DNA of 24,985 bases from the NCBI GenBank assembly GCA_964592815.1, contig CAZQGE010000019.1, positions 1 to 24,985 of the forward strand, written 5' to 3'. The notes below the pieces were generated by a model. The model was not told where the DNA came from, made no database searches, and worked only from the letters and a program-made list of their open reading frames with translations. This DNA comes from CAZQGE01 sp964592815 (GTDB taxonomy: Bacteria > Bacillota > Clostridia > Christensenellales > CAG-917). A program made the translations under genes and the position numbers. Positions 14,996 through 24,837 of the stretch are shown here, piece by piece (position 1 is the first letter of the stretch; every line of letters begins with the position of its first letter).

Positions 14996-15050
14996 TAAAC
15001 AAAAATAATTGTGAGAGAATAAAAAAAAGTAATGTCAATGTGAGGTCAAT

Positions 15051-16031
15051 ATGAAAATATTTTTGAAAATCATTTTATCCATTGTAATAATTGCTGTAAT
15101 TTTGATAATTCCTGCTGTAGTCGTAATAAATTTGACTCCTCAACAACTGAATTTCGCCGATAAAGAAATTTATCAATCTAATTCTATGCGTTCGTTAGGT
15201 TTGGCGGATACAAAATTGATTGACATATTTAAGTTTATGAAATCGTTTGCAAACACCAAAGAAGGCGATATAGTGACAAATCCTTACGTTGAAAGCACAG
15301 AAAAAGGCAACGCTGAAGTCAATTTTAACGATGTATCAAACATTCCTAAAGATGCCACAAGCGGAGAGCCTACATATTCTTCAATGCTAACCCAGCCCGT
15401 TCTTTTTGACAAGGTATATCAACTGAGTTTTTCAGACACAACGTTGGCTTATATATTCAATAAAATGATATCTGAGATTTCAACTTCAACAACAAGCAAT
15501 GAATCATTCAATTTTCTTGCGCAAATAAACGCTACAATAAGCGAAATTTCTATAATCAACGCAACTGAAACAAAAGCTAGCTTGCGAATTGTTGCAGGTA
15601 TTTCGCTTGGTTCAATAAAAGCAGAAATCAAAACTGCGATTGGACCATTAGCAAGCATAATTCCAATTCCAGATAAAATTTTTCTTGTTGCAAACTTTGA
15701 TGAAATCAACGTAGACAGCAACAAAGAGCTTACGCTTATAAGCGGTACAATAAAAATCAACGATGCGTCAAGTGCAATAGCCGACGCGATATTCTCAGTA
15801 ATTGCTAAAAATGCAAATTTACACCTTGCAGAGGGGCAAACAGCACAAAGCTATATCGCTGATAAACTTGGTGAAGGCATAAAAGTTGTCATCAAAAACT
15901 TGGGCAAAATTGAAAAAGCAGGGGCAACTAAGCCCTCTACAAACCCACTTGAAGTTGACACAACTTCTCCCCTTCCTTCAACGTTCGGAATTGAAAATCA
16001 TAAAATTTGGGTGGTAACAAAAACTGCTTAA
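15051..16031 (+). CDS. Membrane-anchored protein of unknown function
   Basis: I do not recognise this 326-residue protein. It begins with a short basic head and one strong hydrophobic segment (residues about 4-27, rich in Ile and Val) with no lipobox Cys and no clear signal-peptidase site, so it is probably a single-pass protein with the rest outside the cell. The outer part is rich in Ser, Thr, Ile and Asn, without Cys. Alternating hydrophobic stretches (for example AEIKTAIGPLASIIPIPDKI and KELTLISGTIKI) suggest beta strands, loosely like AsmA or lipid-binding barrels. The tail is Pro/Thr/Ser-rich. GAGG lies seven bases before the ATG. It stands alone, divergent from the VOC operon, and ends at a terminator. 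Confidence 0.75.
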   Translation: MKIFLKIILSIVIIAVILIIPAVVVINLTPQQLNFADKEIYQSNSMRSLGLADTKLIDIFKFMKSFANTKEGDIVTNPYVESTEKGNAEVNFNDVSNIPKDATSGEPTYSSMLTQPVLFDKVYQLSFSDTTLAYIFNKMISEISTSTTSNESFNFLAQINATISEISIINATETKASLRIVAGISLGSIKAEIKTAIGPLASIIPIPDKIFLVANFDEINVDSNKELTLISGTIKINDASSAIADAIFSVIAKNANLHLAEGQTAQSYIADKLGEGIKVVIKNLGKIEKAGATKPSTNPLEVDTTSPLPSTFGIENHKIWVVTKTA

Positions 16032-16085
16032 ACTAAAATGATTTTGGTTTGTTAGCGCAAGAACTTAAACAAAATTCTATTATAC

Positions 16086-16114
16086 AAAAAGCCGTCAATT
16101 AAGACGGCTTTTTT
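16086..16114. terminator. Bidirectional terminator between the unknown gene and folD
   Basis: AAAAAGCCGTC (16086-16096) pairs over 11 bp with GACGGCTTTTT (16103-16113) around AATTAA, with T runs on each strand. It can end the plus-strand gene 55 bases upstream and the purine operon, whose last stop codon is at 16234. The AT-rich stretch 16115-16233 shows nothing else. Confidence 0.88.
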
Positions 16115-16233
16115 ATATTATTAAGTGAGATTTTATCATTTTTTAATATTAGGTATTTTACTGCACTTTTCTAAGTTATTACACAAAATTGTAAATATTT
16201 AGTTTTTTAACTTAATTCAATTAACAAAGATTT

Positions 16234-17094
16234 TTATTGCTTCAAATTATTTTGTTGTTTATATGCTTTTACGGTATTTTGCAAAAGCATTGTAACTGTC
16301 ATAGGTCCAACTCCACCAGGTACAGGTGTAATATAGCTACACTTTGGAGCAACTTCTTCATAGTCAACGTCGCCACATAGTTTGCCGTTTTCATCTCTAT
16401 CCATACCGACGTCAATTACAACTGCGCCATCTTTAACCATATTGGCTTTCAAAAATTTCGCTTTCCCAATTGCTACGCACACAATATCCGCTTTGCTTGT
16501 AACCTCTGAAAGATTTTCAGTACGCGAATGGCAAATTGTTACTGTTGCATTTTGGTCAAGCAAAAGTTGCGCCAATGGTTTTCCAACCAAATTAGAACGT
16601 CCAACAACGACAGCATTTTTGCCTTTTAGTGTAATGTTGTAATACTCCAATAATTTCATAACACCAAACGGAGTGCAAGCAATCAAACTATCTCTACCCG
16701 TCCAAAGTCTGCCTTTTTGAACGTAATGACAGCCGTCAACGTCCTTTGCGGGGTCAATAGCGTCCAAAAGTGAAGGCTCGTCAAGATGCTTTGGTATAGG
16801 CAGTTGCAAAATTATTCCACTTACTTCTTTGTTTGCGTTCAACTCTTTTATTTGTTTTAACACTTGTTCATAAGTTGCGTCAGCAGGCATTTTGCACAAA
16901 AAAGATTTCATTCCAACTTCAGCGCAAGCGTTGATTTTGTTTCTGACGTAAACTTGACTTGCTTGGTCGTCACCAACCAAAATTACAGCCAAGCCAATGT
17001 TAACGCCCAACTCTTTTTGCGGAAGAACTGAAACTTGCTCTTTTATGCTTTCACGAGTGATTTTTGCAACCAACTTTCCGTCAATAATTTGCAT
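16234..17094 (-). CDS. folD: Methylene-THF dehydrogenase / methenyl-THF cyclohydrolase
   Basis: FolD interconverts 5,10-methylene-THF and 10-formyl-THF in the cytoplasm. At 286 residues it has the usual length. Visible motifs are YVRNK with Tyr49 and the catalytic Lys53, QLPIPKH, the DVDG motif in KDVDGCH, the NADP-binding GRSNLVGKP and the late TPVPGGVGPMT. AGGTG precedes the ATG, and the TAG stop of guaB lies within that site. It is the last gene of the purine operon, where 10-formyl-THF is needed by the AICAR formyltransferase encoded upstream. That gives a direct reason for its place. Confidence 0.97.
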   Translation of the reverse strand: MQIIDGKLVAKITRESIKEQVSVLPQKELGVNIGLAVILVGDDQASQVYVRNKINACAEVGMKSFLCKMPADATYEQVLKQIKELNANKEVSGIILQLPIPKHLDEPSLLDAIDPAKDVDGCHYVQKGRLWTGRDSLIACTPFGVMKLLEYYNITLKGKNAVVVGRSNLVGKPLAQLLLDQNATVTICHSRTENLSEVTSKADIVCVAIGKAKFLKANMVKDGAVVIDVGMDRDENGKLCGDVDYEEVAPKCSYITPVPGGVGPMTVTMLLQNTVKAYKQQNNLKQ

Positions 17095-17102
17095 TTTTAC
17101 AC

Positions 17103-18611
17103 CTAATTGAATTTATTGTAGCTTGTATTTTTTTGTATAACGTCGTGCGCTCCGCCCTCAGTTATACTTGTAGCTGAAACGACTGTCATTTTTGCTGTCT
17201 TGTGGAGTTGCTCAATGGTGATTGAACCACAGTTGCACATTGTAGAACGGACTTTATACAAGCTCTTATTTACGTTATCTTTCAATGTTCCAGCATACGG
17301 CACGTAGCTGTCAACACCTTCTTCAAAACTCAGCCCGCTCTTGCCACCCAAGTCGTAACGTTGCCAGTTTCTAGCACGGTTGCTGCCCTCTCCCCAATAC
17401 TCTTTGTAGTAGTTGCCATTGATGTTAACTTTGTTTGTAGGGCTTTCGTCAAAGCGAGCAAAATATCTGCCAAGCATCATAAAATTTGAACCCATTGCCA
17501 AAGCAAGCGTTATATGATAATCGTGAACAATTCCACCATCTGAACAAATAGGAACGTAAACACCAGTCTTTTCAAAATATTCATCACGAGCTTTTGCCAC
17601 TTCAATAAGTGCAGTTGCTTGTCCTCTGCCAATACCTTTTTGCTCACGTGTTATGCAAATAGAACCACCGCCGATGCCAACCTTAACAAAGTCGGCACCG
17701 CATTCTGCCAAGAACAAAAAGCCGTCACGATCAACAACGTTTCCTGCGCCAACCTTAACTTTGTCGCCGTATTTTGCACGAATAAAGTCAAGCGTTTTCT
17801 TTTGCCAAACAGTATATCCCTCAGATGAGTCAATGCAAAGCACGTCTGCACCCGCTTCAATCAATGCTGGAACACGTTTTTCATAATCAAGCGTATTGAT
17901 GCCTGCGCCAACCATATAGCGTTTTTGGCTGTCCAAAAGCTCCAAGGGGTTTTCTTTGTGTTGCGCATAGTCTTTTCGGAAAACAAGATACAACAAATTA
18001 CCTTCATCGCTGATGATTGGAATTGTATTGAGTTTATGTTTCCAAATAATATCGTTAGCTTCAATCAAAGTTGTAGCTTGCGGGGCAGTAATAAGTTTAG
18101 AAAACGGCGTCATAAAGTCCTTAACAGGTGTTTCCAAAGGCATTCTGCTTACTCTATAATCACGGCTTGTAACAAGTCCGCATAATTTACCGTTTGGAGT
18201 TCCGTCAGCCGTAATTGCAATGGTATTATGTCCTTTTGCTTGAACAAGTTCTAGAACGTCAGCCATTGTGTTCTCGGGCGTTAAGTTGCTGTCTGATACA
18301 ACAAAGCCTGCCTTATGATTTTTTACACGTCTGACCATTTCCGCTTCGTTTTCGATTGATTGTGAACCGAAAATAAATGAAAGTCCGCCCTCTTTTGCAA
18401 GCGCAATTGCAAGTGAATCGTTTGAAACAGATTGCATTATTGCGGATACCATCGGAATATTGAGCATAATTTCCGACTGCTCACCCTTCTTATATTTTAC
18501 CAAAGGTGTTTTAAGTGATACGTTAGCAGGAATACAATTTTCATCTGTGTAACCAGGAATTAAAAGGTATTCGCTGAAAGTTCTTGAAGGTTCTTCGTAA
18601 TATTTTGCCAT
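17103..18611 (-). CDS. guaB: IMP dehydrogenase
   Basis: GuaB oxidises IMP to XMP with NAD, the first committed step to GMP. The 502-residue protein has the TIM barrel interrupted by two CBS domains (about 100-225, GKLCGLVTSRDY and TIPIISDEG). The catalytic Cys319 is in GIGGGSICITRE, and the mobile flap includes the catalytic Arg in NWQRYD. GGGS instead of the textbook GPGS is normal for the Clostridia form. GGAGG lies directly before the ATG and overlaps the TAG stop of purL. Placing guaB within the purine operon ties IMP synthesis to guanine nucleotide supply. Confidence 0.96.
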   Translation of the reverse strand: MAKYYEEPSRTFSEYLLIPGYTDENCIPANVSLKTPLVKYKKGEQSEIMLNIPMVSAIMQSVSNDSLAIALAKEGGLSFIFGSQSIENEAEMVRRVKNHKAGFVVSDSNLTPENTMADVLELVQAKGHNTIAITADGTPNGKLCGLVTSRDYRVSRMPLETPVKDFMTPFSKLITAPQATTLIEANDIIWKHKLNTIPIISDEGNLLYLVFRKDYAQHKENPLELLDSQKRYMVGAGINTLDYEKRVPALIEAGADVLCIDSSEGYTVWQKKTLDFIRAKYGDKVKVGAGNVVDRDGFLFLAECGADFVKVGIGGGSICITREQKGIGRGQATALIEVAKARDEYFEKTGVYVPICSDGGIVHDYHITLALAMGSNFMMLGRYFARFDESPTNKVNINGNYYKEYWGEGSNRARNWQRYDLGGKSGLSFEEGVDSYVPYAGTLKDNVNKSLYKVRSTMCNCGSITIEQLHKTAKMTVVSATSITEGGAHDVIQKNTSYNKFN

Positions 18612-18620
18612 ATTGTCCTC

Positions 18621-21600
18621 CTAAATAAAATAATGACAAGCTGATTCAAACAGCCTAATATTGTAATTTCCAAATACATTTTTATAAAGTCCATTGCCAA
18701 CTCTTTCGCTGTGTCCCATTTTTCCAAGCACTCTGCCATCTGGCGAAATTATGCCTTCAATCGCGTATGCGCTGTCATTTGGGTTAAACCTAACATCGGA
18801 AGTTGGGTTGCCGTCATCATCAACGTATTGCGTAATAACTTGACCGTTTTCAATGAGTTTGTTCAGCCAACTTTGACTTGCAATAAATTTACCTTCACCG
18901 TGTGAAATTGGCACGTTTACAATATCACCAACATTCATAAGACTTAACCACGGAGATTTTGTTGAACAAATTTTTGTTCTTACAATGCGTGATTGGTGAC
19001 GTGAAATTGTGTTATACGAAAGCGTGGGAGCGTCCTCGGTCATTTCTCTAATTTCACCAAATGGAACGAGTCCTAGTTTAATCAACGCTTGAAAACCGTT
19101 GCATATTCCAGCCATCAAACCATCACGGTCTTTAAGCAATTTGTTTACTTGGTCGCTTACTGCGCCATTTCTGAAAAATGCCGTGATAAATTTTCCGCTT
19201 CCATCTGGTTCGTCACCGCCAGAAAATCCGCCTGGAATAAATATCATTTGCGAGTTCTTAATTTTTTCAGCAAATTGTTTTACCGACTCTGCAATGCTTG
19301 AAGCCGTAAGGTTGTTGATAACATATATTTCGGGCTCTGCACCTGCGTCACGCAACGCTTTTGCCGAATCAAATTCACAGTTAGTTCCAGGAAAAACAGG
19401 AATTAAAACTCTGGGTTTTGCTATTGAAATTTTAGCCTTATATGATTTCTTTTCATTGTAAATTATTGTTGGAATTTGTGCTCCGCCTTGTTTTATGTTG
19501 CAAGTATAAATAGGCTCTAATACAGCTTCATAATCGCTTAGCAAACTTTCAAGCGCAACTTCGTCATTTCTGTATGCAACAACTTTTTTGGATATTGTTG
19601 TACCAATAAAATCTCCAACACCGTCGCCGTCTGTCATTTCCAAAACAAATGCGCCGTAATTGTATCCAAATATGTCGTCAACACTTAAGCCGTCAGCAAA
19701 CTCAAATCCAATGCCGTTTCCAAAACACATTTTCATAACGGCCTCGGCAACTCCACCATAAGTTGGAGTGTAGCACGACAAGACTTTGCCTTGTTTTATA
19801 AGTCCGCTTACTGTGTTCATATTGCGGACAAAATCAACCTTATCTGGAAGTCCATCTGCGTTATATTGAGTTTTAAGCAAATATACTTTGCTATTTGCCT
19901 TCTTAAATTCTGGAGAAATTATATTTTTTACGTCGGCAGTTGTAACTGCAAAAGACACAAGCGTGGGTGGAACATCAATATTTTCAAAAGTACCGCTCAT
20001 ACTGTCCTTTCCACCAATAGCGCCAATACCCAAATCCATTTGCGCCTTAAACGCTCCCAAAACGGCAGCTATCGGCTTGCCCCAACGAGCAGGGTTTGTT
20101 TTTGGTTTTTCAAAATATTCTTGAAACGTTAAATATACGTCCTTAAATTCTGCACCTGTGGCAATAAGTTTTGCAACTGATTCTACAACTGCAATATATG
20201 CGCCGTGGTACGGACTTTGGGAAGTCAAAAACGGATTGTAACCCCAACTCATAAGCGAGCAAGTGTCGGTGTGTCCTTTTTCAACAGAAACCTTATTTAC
20301 CATTGCTTGAATAGGTGTAAGTTGATTTTTTCCGCCAAAAGGCATAAGAACTGTGCCTGCGCCAATAGTTGAGTCAAAGCGTTCAGAAAGTCCACGTTTT
20401 GAACATACGTTCAAATCTGACGCCAAAGTTTTCAAACCGCATCTAAAACATTTTGGAACTTCCTTTTTCAAACTCTTTGGAGCTTCCAAAAGTGCGTCTG
20501 TATGTTTTTCTGCACCGTTGCTATTCAAAAACTCTCTTGAAATATCAACAATGGTTTTTTCATTCCAAGTCATTTTAAGTCTTGGCAATTTGGTTACAAC
20601 GGCAACAACGGTTGCATCAAGGTTTTCTGCGTATGCCAATTTCTTAAATTTTTCTACGTCATTTTTGTCAACAACAACCGCCATTCTTTCTTGTGATTCG
20701 CTGATTGCAAGTTCAGTTCCGTCTAACCCGTCATATTTTTTTGGTACGGCATTAAGGTTTATTTCCAAACCGTCTGCAAGCTCACCAATCGCAACAGATA
20801 CACCGCCTGCGCCAAAGTCATTACAACGCTTAATAAGCAAACTTGCTTCTTTATTTCTAAACAATCTTTGAAGTTTTCTTTCTTCTGGCGCGTTACCTTT
20901 TTGGACTTCTGCGCCACAATGCGCCAAAGACTCAACGCTGTGTGATTTTGATGAACCTGTTGCGCCTCCACAACCGTCACGACCTGTTTTTCCACCCAAA
21001 AGTATTACAATATCGCCTTCAACAGGGCACTCACGGCGAACGTTTTCTTGTGGAACAGCACCAACAACTGCGCCAATTTCCAAACGTTTTGCAACGTAAC
21101 CATCGTGATAAATTTCATCTACCATACCCGTAGCAAGCCCAATTTGGTTACCGTAGGAACTATAACCGCCTGCTGCAGTAGTAACAATTTTTCTTTGTGG
21201 AAGTTTCCCTTTTATGGTATCTTCAACAGGAGTCAACGGATTGCCTGCGCCCGTTACACGCATTGCGGAATATACGTATGCTCTACCGCTCAACGGGTCA
21301 CGAATTGCGCCACCTATGCAAGTTGCCGCGCCACCAAAAGGCTCAATTTCAGTTGGGTGATTGTGTGTTTCGTTCTTAAACAATAAAAGCCAATCTTCAT
21401 CTTTTCCGTCAACGTTGACTTTGGTTTTTACTGTGCAAGCGTTTATTTCTTCACTTTCGTCCAATTTATCTAATTTACCTTGCTTTTTCAAGACTTTTGC
21501 ACCAATAGTTGCCAAGTCCATAAGGTTTATCGGCTTAGTTCTATTTATACTTTTTCTTGCAGCAATATATTCTTGATACGCTTTTTCAAAAATCGGACTT

Positions 21601-22313
21601 TCGAATTTTATGCTGTCAATCGTTGTTAAAAACGTCGTATGGCGACAATGGTCAGACCAATAAGTGTCAATCATACGAATTTCTGTAATTGTAGGGTCAC
21701 GATGCTCGCTTATAAAATAATCTTGACAGAATTTAATGTCACTTTCGTCCATAGCCAAACCGTAATTTTTGACAAATTCAGAAAGTTGTTTTTTGTCGAG
21801 CAAATTAAAGCCGTTCAAAGTTTCAACAGTAGTCGGAATATCGTAGTCAGCTTTCAAAGTTTTAGGAAGTTCCAATGACGCTTCCCTAGCTTCAACGGGG
21901 TTTATAACGTAAGCCTTAATCTTTTCAGCTTCCACTTTTGAAATATCACCGTATAATACATAAATTTTTGCGGTTTTAACAATCGGTTTTTCTTTTTGCG
22001 ATACAATTTGAATACATTGCGCCGCGCTGTCAGCCCTTTGGTCAAATTGTCCAGGCAAAGGTTCAACACCAAAAACGTAAGCCGCCCCTTCAATATTCAA
22101 CTGTTCGTAAACATCATCAAGTTGTGGTTCGGCAAAAATGCCAGTTTTAGAACTTTCAAACAATTCTTTATCAACGTTTTCAACGTCATATCTGTTTACA
22201 ATTCTAAGTTTATCAAAACCAGTTATTTGCAAAAGTGAAATCAAATCGTTTTTCAATGATTTAGCTTCGTTTTGCAATCCAGATTTTTTTTCAACAAATA
22301 CTCTGTATACCAT
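18621..22313 (-). CDS. purL: Phosphoribosylformylglycinamidine synthase, single chain
   Basis: PurL converts FGAR, glutamine and ATP to FGAM. This is the long single-chain form (1230 residues), not the PurL/PurQ/PurS complex. A PurS-like N-terminal domain is followed by the linker with DTYWSDHCRHTTF (about 217-229), two AIRS-like ATP-binding halves (NETHNHP and GGAATCIGG in the first, GGKDSMSGTF in the second), and a class I glutamine amidotransferase domain (about 960-1230) with Cys1071 in GICNGFQ and His1138/Glu1140 in SHGEGK. All catalytic residues are present. AGGAG overlaps the TAG stop of purD, eight bases away. The sequence resembles the clostridial single-chain group. Confidence 0.97.
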   Translation of the reverse strand: MVYRVFVEKKSGLQNEAKSLKNDLISLLQITGFDKLRIVNRYDVENVDKELFESSKTGIFAEPQLDDVYEQLNIEGAAYVFGVEPLPGQFDQRADSAAQCIQIVSQKEKPIVKTAKIYVLYGDISKVEAEKIKAYVINPVEAREASLELPKTLKADYDIPTTVETLNGFNLLDKKQLSEFVKNYGLAMDESDIKFCQDYFISEHRDPTITEIRMIDTYWSDHCRHTTFLTTIDSIKFESPIFEKAYQEYIAARKSINRTKPINLMDLATIGAKVLKKQGKLDKLDESEEINACTVKTKVNVDGKDEDWLLLFKNETHNHPTEIEPFGGAATCIGGAIRDPLSGRAYVYSAMRVTGAGNPLTPVEDTIKGKLPQRKIVTTAAGGYSSYGNQIGLATGMVDEIYHDGYVAKRLEIGAVVGAVPQENVRRECPVEGDIVILLGGKTGRDGCGGATGSSKSHSVESLAHCGAEVQKGNAPEERKLQRLFRNKEASLLIKRCNDFGAGGVSVAIGELADGLEINLNAVPKKYDGLDGTELAISESQERMAVVVDKNDVEKFKKLAYAENLDATVVAVVTKLPRLKMTWNEKTIVDISREFLNSNGAEKHTDALLEAPKSLKKEVPKCFRCGLKTLASDLNVCSKRGLSERFDSTIGAGTVLMPFGGKNQLTPIQAMVNKVSVEKGHTDTCSLMSWGYNPFLTSQSPYHGAYIAVVESVAKLIATGAEFKDVYLTFQEYFEKPKTNPARWGKPIAAVLGAFKAQMDLGIGAIGGKDSMSGTFENIDVPPTLVSFAVTTADVKNIISPEFKKANSKVYLLKTQYNADGLPDKVDFVRNMNTVSGLIKQGKVLSCYTPTYGGVAEAVMKMCFGNGIGFEFADGLSVDDIFGYNYGAFVLEMTDGDGVGDFIGTTISKKVVAYRNDEVALESLLSDYEAVLEPIYTCNIKQGGAQIPTIIYNEKKSYKAKISIAKPRVLIPVFPGTNCEFDSAKALRDAGAEPEIYVINNLTASSIAESVKQFAEKIKNSQMIFIPGGFSGGDEPDGSGKFITAFFRNGAVSDQVNKLLKDRDGLMAGICNGFQALIKLGLVPFGEIREMTEDAPTLSYNTISRHQSRIVRTKICSTKSPWLSLMNVGDIVNVPISHGEGKFIASQSWLNKLIENGQVITQYVDDDGNPTSDVRFNPNDSAYAIEGIISPDGRVLGKMGHSERVGNGLYKNVFGNYNIRLFESACHYFI

Positions 22314-22321
22314 AATATCTC

Positions 22322-23590
22322 CTATGCCATCAAGGCCTTTTTTCCTATGTCGTGTCTAAAAAAAGCATTGTCAAAACTTACTTTTTCAACTTCTTTATAC
22401 GCATTTTCAACAGCTTGTTTCAAATTTTCGCCAACTGCGGTAACGCCTAAAACTCTACCACCGTTTGTCATCAGTTTTTTATCTGTCAATTTTGCCCCTG
22501 CAACGTACAACTGCCCTTCAAAGTTGCTTTTTACTTTAATTTCAAAGCCTTTTTCATAATGCTCGGGGTAACCATCGCTTGCCATAATTACGCAACAAGC
22601 CGCTTTTTTGCTAAATTCTACGTCAACTTGGTTCAAGTTTCCGTCTGTAACTGCAATCATAACGTCCAACAAATCGCTTTCCAAAAGTGGCAAAACTACT
22701 TGTGTTTCAGGGTCTCCAAAACGGCAGTTATATTCAATCACTTTTGCGCCGTCTTTTGTCAACATAAGTCCAAAATATAAACAACCCTTAAACATTCTGT
22801 TTTCAGCGTTCATAGCTTTGATTGTAGGTATAAAAATTGTTTGCATACAAATTTCAGCTATATCTTTTGTGTAATACGGGTTTGGAGCAACTGTCCCCAT
22901 ACCGCCTGTATTAAGTCCGTTATCTCCGTCTTTGGCGCGTTTGTGGTCCATACTCGAAACCATTGGAACAACCACGTTTCCGTCTGTAAATGCCAATACG
23001 GAAACTTCAGGGCCTTCCAAAAACTCCTCAATTACAACTGTGCTTCCGCTTTCACCAAAAACTTTATCACTCATCATCTGCTTGACTGCCAATTTTGCTT
23101 GACTTAACGTATCACAAATCAAAACACCTTTCCCAAGTGCAAGCCCATCAGCTTTGACAACGAGTTTTGTGTTTTCTTCACCAAAACTTTCAATATACTT
23201 TTCAGCATTTTCCAACTTTTCAAATACTTCAAACTTAGCCGTCGGAATTTGATATTTCTTCATAAGGTTTTTTGAAAACACTTTGCTTCCTTCAATAATT
23301 GCCGCTTTCTTTTCTGGGCCAAAACACTTGACACCTATTGCAGTCAACGCATCAACACAACCCAAAACCAAAGGGTCGTCAGGCGCAACGACTGCAAAGT
23401 CAATCTTTGCATTTCTTGCAAAATTTACTATGCCTTCAATATCTTTTGCTCCAATATCAATGCAAGTTGCATCTTTCGCAATTCCGCCGTTGCCTGGCAA
23501 TGCGTAAAGCTCCGTAACGTTTTTGTTTTCCTTAATTTTTTTTATGATGGCGTGTTCTCGTCCGCCACCGCCAATTACCATTACTTTCAT
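22322..23590 (-). CDS. purD: Phosphoribosylamine-glycine ligase (GAR synthetase)
   Basis: PurD joins glycine to phosphoribosylamine using ATP. The 422-residue protein has the ATP-grasp layout: N-terminal GGGGREHAI (7-15) and ALPGNGGIA, the ATP-binding VVKADGLALGKGV near residue 143, EFLEGPEVS, the DHKRAKDGDNG loop, and EYNCRFGDPETQ near residue 284 with metal-binding Glu and Asn. Length is typical. The start uses AGGTG seven bases upstream. The 56-base gap to the preceding formyltransferase gene is the longest in the operon. Confidence 0.97.
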   Translation of the reverse strand: MKVMVIGGGGREHAIIKKIKENKNVTELYALPGNGGIAKDATCIDIGAKDIEGIVNFARNAKIDFAVVAPDDPLVLGCVDALTAIGVKCFGPEKKAAIIEGSKVFSKNLMKKYQIPTAKFEVFEKLENAEKYIESFGEENTKLVVKADGLALGKGVLICDTLSQAKLAVKQMMSDKVFGESGSTVVIEEFLEGPEVSVLAFTDGNVVVPMVSSMDHKRAKDGDNGLNTGGMGTVAPNPYYTKDIAEICMQTIFIPTIKAMNAENRMFKGCLYFGLMLTKDGAKVIEYNCRFGDPETQVVLPLLESDLLDVMIAVTDGNLNQVDVEFSKKAACCVIMASDGYPEHYEKGFEIKVKSNFEGQLYVAGAKLTDKKLMTNGGRVLGVTAVGENLKQAVENAYKEVEKVSFDNAFFRHDIGKKALMA

Positions 23591-23646
23591 TTATAATCAC
23601 CTATTGTAAAGTCTGTAAGTTTTCTGAAAATCAACGTTTTCAAAAA

Positions 23647-24828
23647 TCAATGGTGGAACAAGCGCATACCTGTAAACGCCATAGCAATGCCAAGTTTGTT
23701 TGCTGTGTCAATGACAATATCGTCACGCACAGAGCCACCAGGTTCTGCGATATAACTTACTCCGCTTCTAAATGCCCTTTGAATATTGTCGTCAAACGGA
23801 AAGAATGCGTCGCTAGCCAAAGAAACGCCTTTAATTTTTGACAAAAATTCTTTTTGTTCTTCCCTAGAAAATTTCTCTGGACGTACGGCAAAATATTTTT
23901 GCCAGTTGCCTTCTGCAATAACGTCGTCACAGTCTTCTGACAAATATATATCTATGATATTGTTTTTTTCTGGACGACCTATACCGTCTGCAAATTGCAA
24001 ATTAAGAACTTTTTCGTTTTGTCTTAATTGCCACAAATCGGCTTTCTGTCCCGCTAAACGAGTGCAATGTATGCGAGATTGTTGCCCCGCTCCAACGCCA
24101 ATAGCTTGTCCGTCCACAGCAAAACATACCGAATTAGATTGTGTATATTTTAAGGTTATAAGCGCAATAATCAAATCTGTTTTTGCGTCGTCAGTAAGTT
24201 GCTTTTCAGTTACGATATTTTCAAGCAAATGTTCATCAATTTTGAAGTTGTTTCTTCCTTGTTCGAACGTAATTCCAAACACTTGTTTTCTCTCTATTTC
24301 GGCAGGAATATAATTTTTGTCAATTTTTACTACGTTATATCCGCCCTTACGCTTTGCCTTCAGAATTTCTAATGCTTCAGGAGTATAATCTGGAGCAATT
24401 ACGCCGTCAGAAACTTCACGAGATATAATCTTGGCAGTCGTAACGTCACAAGTATCGGATAATGCAATCCAATCGCCAAATGATGACATTCTGTCTGTGC
24501 CTCTGGCTCTTGCATAAGCGCAAGCAAGCGGGCTTTGGTCAAGCCCCACAATATCGTCCACAAAACAAGATTTTTTCAGTTTCTCTGACAAGACTTTTCC
24601 AACAGCAGCCGAAGTCGGGCTGACGTGTTTGAAAGAAGTTGCCGCAACCATACCCGTGGCTTGACTTATTTCTTTGACAAGCTGCCAACTGTTGAATGCG
24701 TCCAAAAAGTTTATATAACCAGGTTTTCCGTTCAAAATTTCGATAGGTAAATCGGAATTGTCCGCCATAAATATTTTTGAAGGCTTTTGGTTTGGGTTGC
24801 AACCGTATTTTAGCTCAAATTCTTTCAT
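23647..24828 (-). CDS. AICAR formyltransferase, stand-alone (PurH C-terminal domain)
   Basis: The enzyme transfers the formyl group of 10-formyl-THF to AICAR, the ninth step of purine synthesis. At 393 residues it matches only the transformylase half of the fused PurH (about 510-530). The IMP cyclohydrolase half is absent from the N terminus. Visible motifs are SFKHVSPTSAA (catalytic Lys-His), ARGTDRMSSFGD, GAGQQSRI, SDAFFPF, GGSVRDD and the terminal TGMRLFHH. Known fused enzymes end similarly. AAGGAG lies just before the ATG and joins the TAA of the preceding gene. The missing cyclohydrolase is supplied by the upstream partial gene. Confidence 0.94.
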   Translation of the reverse strand: MKEFELKYGCNPNQKPSKIFMADNSDLPIEILNGKPGYINFLDAFNSWQLVKEISQATGMVAATSFKHVSPTSAAVGKVLSEKLKKSCFVDDIVGLDQSPLACAYARARGTDRMSSFGDWIALSDTCDVTTAKIISREVSDGVIAPDYTPEALEILKAKRKGGYNVVKIDKNYIPAEIERKQVFGITFEQGRNNFKIDEHLLENIVTEKQLTDDAKTDLIIALITLKYTQSNSVCFAVDGQAIGVGAGQQSRIHCTRLAGQKADLWQLRQNEKVLNLQFADGIGRPEKNNIIDIYLSEDCDDVIAEGNWQKYFAVRPEKFSREEQKEFLSKIKGVSLASDAFFPFDDNIQRAFRSGVSYIAEPGGSVRDDIVIDTANKLGIAMAFTGMRLFHH

Positions 24829-24837
24829 TTTTTCTCC

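Noticed and set aside
17640..17670. GGGS instead of GPGS in the IMP dehydrogenase active-site loop
   Set aside because: At first it looked like an altered catalytic loop, but this form is usual in IMP dehydrogenases of Clostridia and the catalytic Cys, flap Arg and CBS domains are intact.
20353..20871. 172-codon plus-strand frame opposite purL
   Set aside because: It is antisense to a fully conserved part of purL, rich in Ser and Phe as expected from a reverse-frame shadow, with no promoter or ribosome site. Similar frames opposite the EF-G-like gene (3035-3577) and the AICAR formyltransferase (23786-24313) are rejected for the same reason.
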